Below are positions 18,102-27,900 of a DNA stretch of 64,000 bases, one piece after another. This stretch comes from CAVTWS01 sp963738445 (GTDB lineage Bacteria > Actinomycetota > Acidimicrobiia > Acidimicrobiales > SHLQ01). Both the position numbers and the translations under genes were made by a program. Below the pieces are notes generated by a model. That model was not told the origin of the DNA. It saw nothing but the letters and a program-made list of their open reading frames with translations, and did no database searches. The DNA lies in the NCBI GenBank assembly GCA_963738445.1, contig CAVTWS010000024.1:434001-498000 (forward strand), given 5' to 3'. Numbering within the stretch: position 1 is the stretch's first letter; the number at the start of each line of letters is the position of its first letter.

Positions 18102-19184
18102 TCAGAACAGGCCTCGTCCGGTGATCAGGGGCAGATCGAGCGGGTGGATCACCCCGGCCGGCGCCGCACAGACCGCCGGGATGGCGTTGACCAGCCGGCC
18201 CGCCGCCGTGGCGTTGCCCCCTTCGGCGGGGTTGCCGGTGCCGTCGTCGGCCGAGACCGTCACCTCGAGACGGGGCCGGCCCGAGATGACCACACGGTGA
18301 CACCCGACCTTCCCGGGGGGTGGCTGAGGCCAATCGGATGCACACAGATCATCGATGCGGGTCACGTGTTCGGCGACCAGGCGCGGCTCGCCACCGACGA
18401 TGCCCTGCACCTCGAAACGGAAGGCGCCCTGCGTCCCCTTGTCGAACGTCCCCATGCCGGGCACCTCGATCGTACGGTCGAGCGGTCGTCGCTCGACCAC
18501 CGTGCGGATCTCGTCGAGCTCGAGTCCGAGCCCGTCCGCCATGATGTTCAACATCGGACCCCACACCATCAGAAGCGATTCGTTCCACAACATCGGCGGC
18601 ACCACATCGAGCGACCCGCCGAAGCCGATCAGCTCCCGCACGGCGTCAGGTGCGTGGTAGGTCGCGTAGTTGAAGATCTCCTGCGCCCGCACCTCGTCGA
18701 TCTGACCGCACACGCCCGAGAGCACGAGCGGTAGAAGGTCCATGCCCCAGCCCGGATCGATGCCGGACACGAAGACCGAGGCCCCGGTGCCCTCGGCCGC
18801 GGCTTCGATGCGACGGGTCAGCTCGGTCGGCACGGTCCGCGGATGCAGGAGGGGGTAGACCCCAGGTGAGACGACGTTGACGCCCGCCCGCAGGCAGCGT
18901 TCGATGTCCGCGATCGCGTCATCGGGACGGAAGTCCGCGGAAGCGCTGTAGACGACTGCGTCGATACCGCTTCTCAGCACCGCCTCGATGTCGTCGGTGG
19001 CGTGGACACCGGTCGGGGGCAACTCGGCCAGATCGCCGGCGTCTTGTCCGACTTTGGTCGGCGAGTGGACGATCACCCCGGCCAGTTCGAGCTGATCGTT
19101 GGCCTCCACACAGCGAATGGCGGGGCGACCGACATTGCCGGTACCCCAGACGGCGACGCGATATTTCCTGGATCCCTGGTTCAC
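18102..19184 (-). CDS. Dihydrodipicolinate reductase-like NAD(P)-binding oxidoreductase
   Basis: I start at the GTG at 19184 (VNQGSRKYRVAVWGTGNVGR), which places the Rossmann motif GTGNVG at the N-terminus as usual; the frame stays open upstream only because it runs into the damaged sigma factor gene. The protein is 360 residues, longer than DapB (about 250). It resembles the actinobacterial proteins with a DapB N-terminal domain and a 2,4-diaminopentanoate dehydrogenase-like C-terminal domain. AVVYSASADFRPDDAIADIE and the SGIDPGWGMDLLPLVLSG segment fit that family. The substrate is unknown; a biosynthetic role in lysine is unlikely. Confidence 0.82.
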   Translation of the reverse strand: MNQGSRKYRVAVWGTGNVGRPAIRCVEANDQLELAGVIVHSPTKVGQDAGDLAELPPTGVHATDDIEAVLRSGIDAVVYSASADFRPDDAIADIERCLRAGVNVVSPGVYPLLHPRTVPTELTRRIEAAAEGTGASVFVSGIDPGWGMDLLPLVLSGVCGQIDEVRAQEIFNYATYHAPDAVRELIGFGGSLDVVPPMLWNESLLMVWGPMLNIMADGLGLELDEIRTVVERRPLDRTIEVPGMGTFDKGTQGAFRFEVQGIVGGEPRLVAEHVTRIDDLCASDWPQPPPGKVGCHRVVISGRPRLEVTVSADDGTGNPAEGGNATAAGRLVNAIPAVCAAPAGVIHPLDLPLITGRGLF

Positions 19185-19219
19185 CGGACAGACCGTAGCT
19201 GCCCGCGGCACGGGCCGGC

Positions 19220-20460
19220 TCACGCGCCGAGGCTGGCCGCCTGCCGTTGGAGGAAACGACGTTCGGGCTCGGTCGGCGCCAGCTCCGCGGAGCGGATGAA
19301 CTCGATCCTCGCCTCCTGGGGCCGACCAGCTCTCCTCAGCAGGTCGCCGCGGGCGGCGTGGAGCAGGTGCCGGTCCCGTTCCGTGCTGTCGATCCCTCTC
19401 GAGCGCGTCGAGCCCGGCCTCCGGTCCGTCGGCCATGCCCACGGCGACCGCCCGGTTCAGAGCCACGACGTCGGACGGTCGGAGCATCAGGAGGACGTCG
19501 TACAACCGCACGATGTTGGACCAGTCGACGAGCCCCGGATCGGCGGCGCGGTCGTGGAGCGCGGCGATTGCGGCCTGGATCTGGTACGGGCCCACCTGAT
19601 GGCCGCGCGACGCCCGATCGAGCACCTGCATGCCCTCCGCGATCATCGCCGCGTCCCAGCGGGTCCGATCCTGGAGCTCGAGCGGGATGAGGTCACCGGC
19701 CTCGTCCAGGCGAGCCGGCCGGCGGGCGTCGACCAGAAGCACGAGCGCCAACAACCCGAGCACCTCGGGGTCGTCCGGGAGGAGCCGGGCCAGCAGCCGG
19801 GCGAGACGGATCGACTCGGCCAGGAGCTCCACCCGGACCACGTCGTCGCCCGCCGTGGCGGCATATCCCTCGTTGAACACGAGGTAGACCACCGCCAGAA
19901 CGGCATCGAGCCGGTCCACCAACTCGTGGTCGGCCGGCACCGTGAACGGCACCCCCGCCGCGCTGATCTTCCGCTTCGCCCGGACGAGCCGCTGAGCCAT
20001 GGTCGCCTCGGGGACCAGGAAGGCCCGGGCCACCTCGGGCGTGCTCAATCCGCACAACGACCGGAGAACCGAGCGCGACCTGCGCCTCGACCGCGAGCGC
20101 CGGGTGACAGCAGCCGAAGATCAGCGCGACCTGGTCGTCGCCGAGGGACGATTCGTCGAAGTCACGGTCGAGATCCACGTCAGCGACGACCGGGTCACGT
20201 CCGAGGAGGGCGAGCTTGCGCTGAAGCACCTGATCGCGGCGCAGCCGGTCGACTGCTCGACGGCGCGCCGTGACCAGCAACCACGCGCCCGGGCGATCCG
20301 GTACCCCGTTCCGAGGCCACGAGTCCACGGCCTGCAGGGCGGCGTCCTGGGCGGCGTCCTCGGCCAGGTCCAGATCGCCGAACTGCCGGACGAGCGAGGC
20401 CACCACTCCACCCCACTCGCTCCGCACCACGCGTTCGAGAGCATCGGTCGACCTGGGCAC
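19220..20460 (-). CDS. ECF42-type RNA polymerase sigma factor, two frameshifts in this sequence
   Basis: Three minus-strand frames join into one protein of about 412 residues after removing one base at 20069/20070 and one of CCC at 19394-19396. Sigma region 2 (SLVRQFGDLDLAEDAAQDA) and region 4 (LRSLCGLSTPEVARAFLV across the first break) are followed by the long C-terminal extension typical of ECF42 (YLVFNEGYAATAGDD, ALNRAVAVGMADGPEAG). After the second break the frame runs RDRHLLHAARGDLLRRAG to the stop at 19220-19222. I use the GTG at 20460 (VPRSTDALERVV); an ATG at 20523 is possible. It lies next to a YCII-family gene, the usual partner of ECF42 sigma factors. Confidence 0.82.
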
Positions 20461-20565
20461 ACGATGATGATCGCGCACCCGGGTCGACCCGCCCGGGCTC
20501 AGAGCGGAGTCCCACACCGACATCGCCGGGCAGGTGTTCAGCGACTCACGCCACCCGTCTCCTCG

Positions 20566-20913
20566 TCAGCCTTCCATCCCGCCGTATTCCATGATCGGGC
20601 GGACCTCGACCGAGCCGTAGGGCGCGGACGGGATCCGTGCCGCCCAACCCAGGGCCGCGTCGAGATCGGCGCAGTCGACCATGTAGAACCCGAGCAGGTG
20701 CTCCCTGGTCTCGGCGAACGGGCCGTCGGTCACGAGGCGCTCGCCGTTGCGAACCCGAACGGTCGTCGCCGTGTCCGTGCCCTGGAGCGGCTCGCCCCCG
20801 AGGAGCGCGCCGGCCTCGACCAGGGCATTGGTGTAGTCCATCCACACCTGCATGTCGGGGCCGTCGGTCATGTCCGTCTGCGGGTCCGTGTAGATGAGGA
20901 GCATGTAACGCAT
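20566..20913 (-). CDS. YCII-related (DGPF domain) protein
   Basis: 115 residues beginning MRYMLLIYTDP and containing VTDGPFAETREHLLGFYMVDC, the conserved DGPF-type motif, and ending EVRPIMEYGGMEG. These small dimeric proteins are encoded beside ECF42 sigma factors in many actinobacteria and proteobacteria, and such a gene follows here on the same strand 105 bases away. The molecular role is not established; a regulatory or enzymatic partner role is inferred from the pairing. Confidence 0.92.
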   Translation of the reverse strand: MRYMLLIYTDPQTDMTDGPDMQVWMDYTNALVEAGALLGGEPLQGTDTATTVRVRNGERLVTDGPFAETREHLLGFYMVDCADLDAALGWAARIPSAPYGSVEVRPIMEYGGMEG

Positions 20914-21019
20914 CGTTGTCTGCCTTCTGTCGGTGGAGATGGCCGGTTCGGTCCGGCACCCTGACGTCGAACGGCTCGACGCCGAATCGACACGTTCGAG
21001 CAGAAATCTTCCGCCGACG

Positions 21020-21868
21020 TCAGCGCGGGTCGATCAACAACGACTTGACCGCCAGGCCGAAACGACCCCGGCCGTCGCTCAACACGCCGTCGCTGTGCCC
21101 GATCCCCGAGCGATCGAATCGCACCTGCGAGCCGAGCGCGATCCACGGCCCTTCGGCCGGGCGGGAGAGCGTGATGGTGAGATCCGGGTTGGCCGACAGG
21201 TACCGGTCGAACCCGACGACGGTGGCGGCCGACATCGTCATGTCGGCGATCATCGCGGCGCGCACGGCCGGCGACGGCACCTCGCCGGTGACCAGCGGAT
21301 TGCGGGGCCGGAACCAGGTGGTCCCCCGCCCCGGGACGCCATCGTCGACCGCTCGAGTGTCGAAGCAGTTCAGGTAGCTGAACGAATGGCCGAGCGAGAA
21401 CGCCCGACACGATCCGGGCGGTTTGGGCGACGCATCTTCAGGCCAGGATGGGACCGAGATGTCCGCGTCGATCACGTTGGGGGCGGTACGGATCCGCAGC
21501 GCGGTCGCCCGGCTGACTTCGACCCCGTCGACCACGACGACGGCCTCGACCGCCTGCACCCGCCGCCCGTCCCGCACGATGCGCGCCGACACGGTCGTGG
21601 CGAGCAGCGGAACCTTGCGGCTGAGGTCGAGCGTCAGTCGGGTCACCGCCATCGGGACGGGCGAGGGCAGCGCTTCGATGGCGCGCATCACGATCCCGGC
21701 GACGGCACCACCGTGCTGGACGCCCGGGAACCAGGGTCCCGACGCCCGCTCACCGGGGATGAGCACCTCCACACCGTCGGCCGGGGACCGCTCGAAGAGC
21801 GGTTCTTCCGCTCGCTCACAGATGACGTCGTCCGGTGTGTCGTCGGCTCTTTGGCTCAGGTCGGTCAC
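21020..21868 (-). CDS. Acyl-CoA thioesterase-like (double hot-dog) protein
   Basis: I start at the GTG at 21868 (VTDLSQRADDTPDDV), which leaves a 62-base gap to the divergent SDR gene; the longer frame would overlap it. The product is about 282 residues. WFPGVQHGGAVAGIVMRAIE is a hot-dog helix region, and PMAVTRLTLDLSRKVPL and PSPAVRAAMIADMTMSAATVV fit the second repeat, as in TesB-like or thioesterase-superfamily proteins. It would hydrolyse acyl-CoA in the cytosol; the chain specificity is unknown. Confidence 0.8.
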   Translation of the reverse strand: MTDLSQRADDTPDDVICERAEEPLFERSPADGVEVLIPGERASGPWFPGVQHGGAVAGIVMRAIEALPSPVPMAVTRLTLDLSRKVPLLATTVSARIVRDGRRVQAVEAVVVVDGVEVSRATALRIRTAPNVIDADISVPSWPEDASPKPPGSCRAFSLGHSFSYLNCFDTRAVDDGVPGRGTTWFRPRNPLVTGEVPSPAVRAAMIADMTMSAATVVGFDRYLSANPDLTITLSRPAEGPWIALGSQVRFDRSGIGHSDGVLSDGRGRFGLAVKSLLIDPR

Positions 21869-21930
21869 GGCATGCGAGGCTACCCATCGCCCGTCCGAGC
21901 GGCCGGTGCGAGCAGGCCAAGGGACCGGAT

Positions 21931-22734
21931 GTGACCGAACTCGACAACTCACCAGTGCCCGATTTCCCGGCCCTGCTCCGCCTCGACGGCCGCACGGTCG
22001 TCGTGCTGGGAGCCGGCCAGGGCATCGGCCGCCAAGCGGTCCACGCCGCGGTGGCTTGCGGCGCCCGGGTGGTCGCCGTCGATGTCGAGCCCGAGCGCGT
22101 CGGCCACGTCGCTGAGGAGCTCGGCCCGAACGTCACCCCATGGGTCGGCAGCGTGACCGAACGCGACGAGATGAAACGCCTCGTCGCCGACGTCGAAGGC
22201 ACGAACCAACGGATCGATGCGCTCATCGACATCATCGGCATGGCGAGCTACTCCCACATCCTCGAGACGACCGAGGAGGATTGGGCCTGGCACTTCGACA
22301 TCTGCCTTCGTCACGCCTGGCTGGCGGTCCAACACATCGGCCGGTCGATGGCCGATCACGGTGGCGGCGCCATGGCCTTCGTCGCCTCGGTCTCGGGCCT
22401 CACTTCGGCGCCGACCCACGCCGCATACGGCGCCGCCAAGGCCGGGCTCATGTCCCTCGTGCGGACCGCGGCCGTGGAGCTCGGCCCCCAGGCGATCCGG
22501 GTGAACGCGGTGGCGCCCGGTGTGGTCTGGACTCCGCGGGTCAGCGCGTTCCTCGGGGAGGAGGGCCGCGTCCGCAACGAGGCCAACGCTCCGCTGCGGC
22601 GGGTGTCGGAGCCGCGCGACATCGCGTCGACGCTGCTGTTCCTGGTCTCCGACCTGGCCCGCTGCGTGACGGGGCAGACGGTCGTCGTCGACTGCGGGGT
22701 CGCGGCGAAGTTCCCCTACCCCCTCGGGGACTGA
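21931..22734 (+). CDS. Short-chain dehydrogenase/reductase (SDR)
   Basis: I use the GTG at 21931 (VTELDNSPVPDFPALLRLDG); 267 residues, normal for classical SDRs. The nucleotide motif VVVLGAGQGIGR (GxxxGIG form) is at residues 20-31. DVEPERV follows the second strand. The catalytic region is ASVSGLTSAPTHAAYGAAKAG, read as Ser in ASVSGL and Tyr-x3-Lys in YGAAK. RVNAVAPGVVWTPRV follows. An Asp after strand 2 favours NAD(H). The substrate is unknown. It is convergent with the channel gene; a strong hairpin separates them. Confidence 0.92.
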   Translation: MTELDNSPVPDFPALLRLDGRTVVVLGAGQGIGRQAVHAAVACGARVVAVDVEPERVGHVAEELGPNVTPWVGSVTERDEMKRLVADVEGTNQRIDALIDIIGMASYSHILETTEEDWAWHFDICLRHAWLAVQHIGRSMADHGGGAMAFVASVSGLTSAPTHAAYGAAKAGLMSLVRTAAVELGPQAIRVNAVAPGVVWTPRVSAFLGEEGRVRNEANAPLRRVSEPRDIASTLLFLVSDLARCVTGQTVVVDCGVAAKFPYPLGD

Positions 22735-22781
22735 CCCTCTGAGCGCCCGCCGATAGGCACAAGGCATCTGCGCGAACCGTT

Positions 22782-22811
22782 GGGAGCTGGCCTGCTCACA
22801 GGCCGGCTCCC
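22782..22811. terminator. Thirteen-pair hairpin between convergent genes
   Basis: GGGAGCTGGCCTG (22782-22794) pairs with CAGGCCGGCTCCC (22799-22811) around the loop CTCA; one T-G pair, otherwise Watson-Crick. It stands between the SDR gene and the end of the channel gene on the opposite strand, so it can end both transcripts. No T tract. Confidence 0.65.
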
Positions 22812-22837
22812 GACACTGTGCTTGTCGGAGGCCCCGC

Positions 22838-24838
22838 CTACCGGCGCGGCCTCTCAACCGCCAGCGTCTGGTCCCAGTCGAGCGCCATCGCCGCTTCGAG
22901 CGTCGCCGGTCGATCCGCCGTGGCCGTTGCGGTCTCGGCCGAGGTCGGGTTGTCGATGCTCGGGGTCGTCGTGCGCAGGACGACGATGTCGTCGTCACCG
23001 GTCAGCGCCAGCCGCGCCGATTTCGGCGGGTTGAGCTTCACGACCCGGTCGGCGGCAAGGCGATAGCCGAGCGCGGTGTGCCCGACCGTGGCGGCCGCGG
23101 CCACAACATCGGCGAAGGTCGACGCCTGCGAGGCACCGTACCGATCCGCCGGGGCCAGCTCGACATTCGCGCCCTCGTAGTCGAACAGCTGACTGAACAC
23201 CGACTCCAGCTCCTGCCGTTCGGCGATCTGGGCGATGAGCAGGCTGCCCAACTCGTCGCTGACGATGAAGTCGTCGACGCCGGTCGCTTCGGCCAGCGGG
23301 CTGTGCTGCGATTCGAGGAGCTCCGCGACCACCCGCACCGACTGCAGGTTCTCTGCCTTGACCAATCGGTTCAACGCCATGAGGACGAGCAGCGTGTGGG
23401 CGTCGGCGGATTCGGCCGACTGGCCCTCGCTTCGACCGAGCACGATGACCTCGCTGAACGGGCGGGATGACGCGAACGCGGCCACGGCTTCGGGGCTGAC
23501 GCTCCCGGCGTGCACGGTCACCGTCGTCGCTCCGGTCGAGAGCGAGCTCCGGACGGACTCGACATCGGCGATGTCGGGATCGACCAGCACGTCCAGCACG
23601 TGGCCGGCAGGGGCGAATTTGTCGATCTCCGCCACGACGCGGGGGGCCAGCGCGTTCCAGCCGACGAGGATGGATCGGCGAGCGTCGATGCGCTCCGCGG
23701 TGGTCGTCGTGGTCAACGTTCGGGCCGCCGGCGTCGGGCCGGTGAACGTGAACGTGCTGTCGTCGGCGGCGATGGCGATGACCTGGTCGCCTCGGGCGAT
23801 CACGGTGGCGGCGGGCGGATTCAGCACCACGTCGCCGCCCGCGGTCAGGAGACCCAGAGCGGTGCTCGACTCGAACGACAGCATCGCCTCGGCGAAGGTC
23901 TTGCCCTCGAGCTGCGGGAACGGCGCCATGTAGATCTCGTCACCGGCGAAATCCAGGAGCTCACGGAGCACCTGGCTGAGGCCGCGCTGACGGCACGCCT
24001 GGGCGGTGAGGTCGGCCACGGTGGCGTCGCCGTTGACGATGGTGACCTGACCGTCGAACAGCTCTCTCACCGAGCGGGCGATGGCGCGGTCGGTGACCTC
24101 GGCCACGACCGGAGCCGACGCGCCGGTCGCCCGAATCGCCAACAGGGCCTTGACGATCGAGGCGTCGTTGCCTCCCACCACGATGACGCTCCGAGCTCGT
24201 GTGATGTTGACGAGGGCGAGGTCGTGCGGGGACGAGATGGACCCGCTCCGGCAGACGAACCGGGTGCTGCCGGCATCCCCGATCCGATCCCGCAACTCGT
24301 CCTCCATTGCCGACTTGTCCTTGTCGGCGAGCACCACGATGGCGGCCTTCTTGCGGCTGGCGTTCGCCACGACCAATTCGCTGACGATGCTCGGGACCCG
24401 GGCCGACCATCCGAGGATGACCGTGTGGTCGTCCTCGATGACCCGGCTCCGGCCCTTGCGCAGGCTCAGGGTGCGCTCCCGGAACCACGAGGTGATGAGA
24501 CCGATGAGCATACCGCCCACCAGCAGTCCGACCACCATCATGAGCAAACTCAGAATCCGCGCCGCCCATCCCGCATCATTGCCATGGACACCCTTGCCGA
24601 TCGCGCGGAGGAGCGACTCCCAGATCGCATCGCCGTAGCTCTGAGGGCCGCCGCCCCGGATTCCCGAGATCCCACTCACCACGGCGAAGAACGTCGACGC
24701 CAGGGTGGCGAGTACGACGATGACGACGAGCGCCAGCAGAATTGTTCGCTCGCCCCGCGAGAAGGCGTTGTCGACGGCGTACCGGACGCGGTCCTTCAGC
24801 CGGACATCGACTCCACTCGCCTTGTCCGCGCTCGTCAT
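22838..24838 (-). CDS. CASTOR/POLLUX-like ion channel with regulatory RCK-type domains
   Basis: 666 residues. Two hydrophobic helices near residues 32-55 and 92-115 flank a pore-like loop with AIWESLLRAIGKGVHGND. Two large cytosolic Rossmann-type halves follow (VILGWSARVPSIVSELVVAN and later ILVGWNALAPRVVAEIDKF). These repeats match the CASTOR/POLLUX/DMI1-related proteins of plants and bacteria, which gate cation flow with RCK-like domains. It should sit in the cytoplasmic membrane. The ion is not predictable: there is no TVGYG filter, as in the rest of the family. Confidence 0.85.
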   Translation of the reverse strand: MTSADKASGVDVRLKDRVRYAVDNAFSRGERTILLALVVIVVLATLASTFFAVVSGISGIRGGGPQSYGDAIWESLLRAIGKGVHGNDAGWAARILSLLMMVVGLLVGGMLIGLITSWFRERTLSLRKGRSRVIEDDHTVILGWSARVPSIVSELVVANASRKKAAIVVLADKDKSAMEDELRDRIGDAGSTRFVCRSGSISSPHDLALVNITRARSVIVVGGNDASIVKALLAIRATGASAPVVAEVTDRAIARSVRELFDGQVTIVNGDATVADLTAQACRQRGLSQVLRELLDFAGDEIYMAPFPQLEGKTFAEAMLSFESSTALGLLTAGGDVVLNPPAATVIARGDQVIAIAADDSTFTFTGPTPAARTLTTTTTAERIDARRSILVGWNALAPRVVAEIDKFAPAGHVLDVLVDPDIADVESVRSSLSTGATTVTVHAGSVSPEAVAAFASSRPFSEVIVLGRSEGQSAESADAHTLLVLMALNRLVKAENLQSVRVVAELLESQHSPLAEATGVDDFIVSDELGSLLIAQIAERQELESVFSQLFDYEGANVELAPADRYGASQASTFADVVAAAATVGHTALGYRLAADRVVKLNPPKSARLALTGDDDIVVLRTTTPSIDNPTSAETATATADRPATLEAAMALDWDQTLAVERPRR

Positions 24839-24998
24839 GGTGTCCCCTCGTATCCGTCGGCAAGGCCGCAGGACCGAACGGCCCTAGCAGGAACTCTTCG
24901 GCGTGGGCCCGGTGAACTTGAGTCTCAACCTCCGGCGGCGGAGGCCGATGAGATGTCGTAGCCGACGTCTGGTCGCCGGCACGCAGAGGTCGAGGTCC

Positions 24999-27900
24999 AT
25001 GGTGGAACGACAACGGGGAGGCCGGCTCGGGCCCATGGTCGGACTGTCCATCGTGGTGATGGCGCTGCTCACGCTGGCGGCCCTCCCGCGTCTCGACCCG
25101 GCCGCGGCAGCTCCCGGTGACCCTCCGGTAGGCGTCGCCAACGCGGCGTCCGCCTGGGGAACGGCCAACGCGTTCGAGGGCATCACCGTGACCCGGACCC
25201 TGGACTCCACCGTGTTGTGCACGACGGCCGCCGACGGCGCCGGCGACTGGGTGTGTGGGCTCGGCGGCGCCGAGCCCGACGGCACGCAGCTGACCATCGA
25301 CGGAGGTACCGGCGGCTCCGCCGTCTTCATCGTCGATGCCGTCGCGCCAGCAACGCCGACGCCGAACCCGTCCAATCAGACGGTGTTCACCGGTACGGCC
25401 GAGCCGGGCTCGACCATCCACATCACCGACACGCCACCTCCATTCCCCTTCCCACTTCCCCCCAGTGAGATCTGCACGACGGTGGTCTCCGGCGGAGGCA
25501 CATACTCGTGCACCCCCGGCGTTCCTGGTCCCTACAGCTTCGTCGAGACCTACACCGTCGACGCCGCTCAGAACCAGAGCGGCTCCACGGCAGTCGTGAT
25601 CGACACGACTCCGCCCGGGTCGCCGACCGGAACCTCCGACGGCACCGTGGTCGACGGCGTCGCCGAACCGGACTCCGTGGTCGACGTGCGGGCCATCTCG
25701 ATCTTCGACCCGATCATCTGCACGACCACCGCCGCGCCCTTCACCGGCACGTACACGTGCCCGCTCGCACCCACGGTCTCGCTCGGGACCCACCTCTTCG
25801 TGACCGCCACCGACGGCGCGGGCAACACCGGAACGGCGGCGGACATCGTCGTCGAGCGCGTCGACGGTCGCCCTGAACCTGACCGCCGTCACGACGGCAC
25901 AGATCCTCACCAGCGCGACTCCCTCGGTGGCCCTCAGCGTGACCCGTACCGACTTCGTCGCCGGCACCGTCATCGGCCCGTTCGACGTCGCGATCGACAG
26001 CGTGCCCGTCGCGAGCTTGTCGCTCACCGCGGGCGACCCACCGGTCAACCAGGCCCTCCCCGTCCAGCCCGCCGGTACCCACCTCGTCGACGTGACCTTC
26101 GCGGGTGATGTCAACTTCGGCCCGGCCACCGCGTCCGCGACCTTCGATGTCGTCCACGGCACGGCGACCACCACGACCCCCATCACCGTGGTCGAGGGTT
26201 CCACGTTCCCCCTCACCGCCGACGTCGCCGTCACCGACGCGTCCGGCGCCATCCCCTCGGGCACCGTCGACTTCACCCTGGGCGTGTCCAACCTCGGCAC
26301 GGCAACCCTGGCCGCGGGCTCGGGCGCAACCAGCCCGGTCAGCCTGCCCGTCGGCACACACACGGTGTCGGTGGCGTACTCGGGCGGCGCCACCTTCGCC
26401 GCCTCCGCCACCACACTGACCGTCACCGTCACCGCGGCACCCGTCACGACGACCGCCCCACCACCGACGACGACGGCCGCGCCGCCCGCGACGACGACAA
26501 CGCCGGCGACCACCCCGCCACCGACGGCGACGACCTCTCCCCCGGCGACGAACTCGCCTCCGGCGACCACCTCGCCTCCCGCCACCACACCTCCCGCGAC
26601 GACCACCACGCCGCCTCGCTCCGCGGGCCGCCCGGCCACCGCCACCACCACGCCCCGACCCGCATCGAGCACCAGCACGACGGCGCCGGCCACGACGTCG
26701 ACGAGCACCTCGACCACCGTGCCCGCGACGACCACCACCGCCGATGACCGCCTGGCCACCAGCATCACCTTCCGGTCGCCCGAGCCCCGGGCCTACCCGA
26801 ACGACCGCGCTATCGACATCACCGTCGAGGTCACCTCGGACGATGGCGTCCCCACCGGCGACGTGGTGATCGAATCCGACAACGACGCCATGTGCGACGT
26901 GGAGCTCGATGACGGGTCCGCCACGTGCTCCGTGTCGCTCGACGACGGCGCCCACATCCTCGAGGCGCGTTATGCGGGCGACGCTGACCACGCGCCGTCG
27001 AGCGCCGAGCTCGCCGGTCTCGAGATCGCTTCGCCGGCGGAGACGATCGTGGTGGAACTCGACATCTCGGCCTCCGCCTCGGTTGCGGATGCGGCCGTGC
27101 GCGCCCGAGGCTCGAACCTGCAGGGCGAGACGCTGGTGGTCGCCAACGTCGCCAGCGATCCGGTGGAGGTCGCGCGCTTCAGCACCGAGTCCTCGGGCAC
27201 GTTCGACGAGACCTTCGCGCTGCCGAGCTCCTTGAGCGACGGCGAGCACCACGTGATCATCACGGCGACGGCGGCCGACGGGACGGCGATCGTCGTCGAG
27301 CAGGGCTTCACAGTCGAGAACAGCATCATCGAGGACGTCGAACCGTCCGGGCCGACCGGTCCACTGGCGTTCACCGAGGAGGCCGTGCCTCTGCCGGTGG
27401 GGTTCGAGGCCTTCCCGATCTTCGATCCCGCGGAACACCCCGACGCCGTGCTGCACATGCAGGTGGCCACCTTCACTCTGATCGCCGCGCTCACGACGGC
27501 GGCGGCATCGAGCACGATGCTCGCGTCACGCAACGGTCCACGTCTGGCCACCCCGTCGGGCAGCCGGCCCCCGGGAGAGGCGTCACCCGAGAGCATCGGC
27601 GCCACGGGTGGCGCGTCGGCGGCCGCCTACACCCGACTCGCCGAGCCGCCGGCACCGCTTGCCGGAGGCGCGCCGGGAACACCGCCCACGGGAGGGGCGC
27701 CGGGAACACCGCCCACGGGAGGGGCGCCGGGAACACCGACCACGGGAGGGGCACCGGGAACACCGACCACGGGAGGGGCACCGGCCGTGGTCGCGACCCC
27801 GGGTGCACCGCACGGCGCGGCCATGCACACCACCGGGGAGGCGTCCGCGGCCAGTGCGAGTGCCGCCAGCTCCTCGCCCGGCACCCGCACGGCATCGTCG

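Noticed and set aside
24576..26768. Long minus-strand frame full of Val/Gly/Ala
   Set aside because: It is antisense to the Ig-like gene and its composition reflects the Thr/Pro coding repeat on the other strand.
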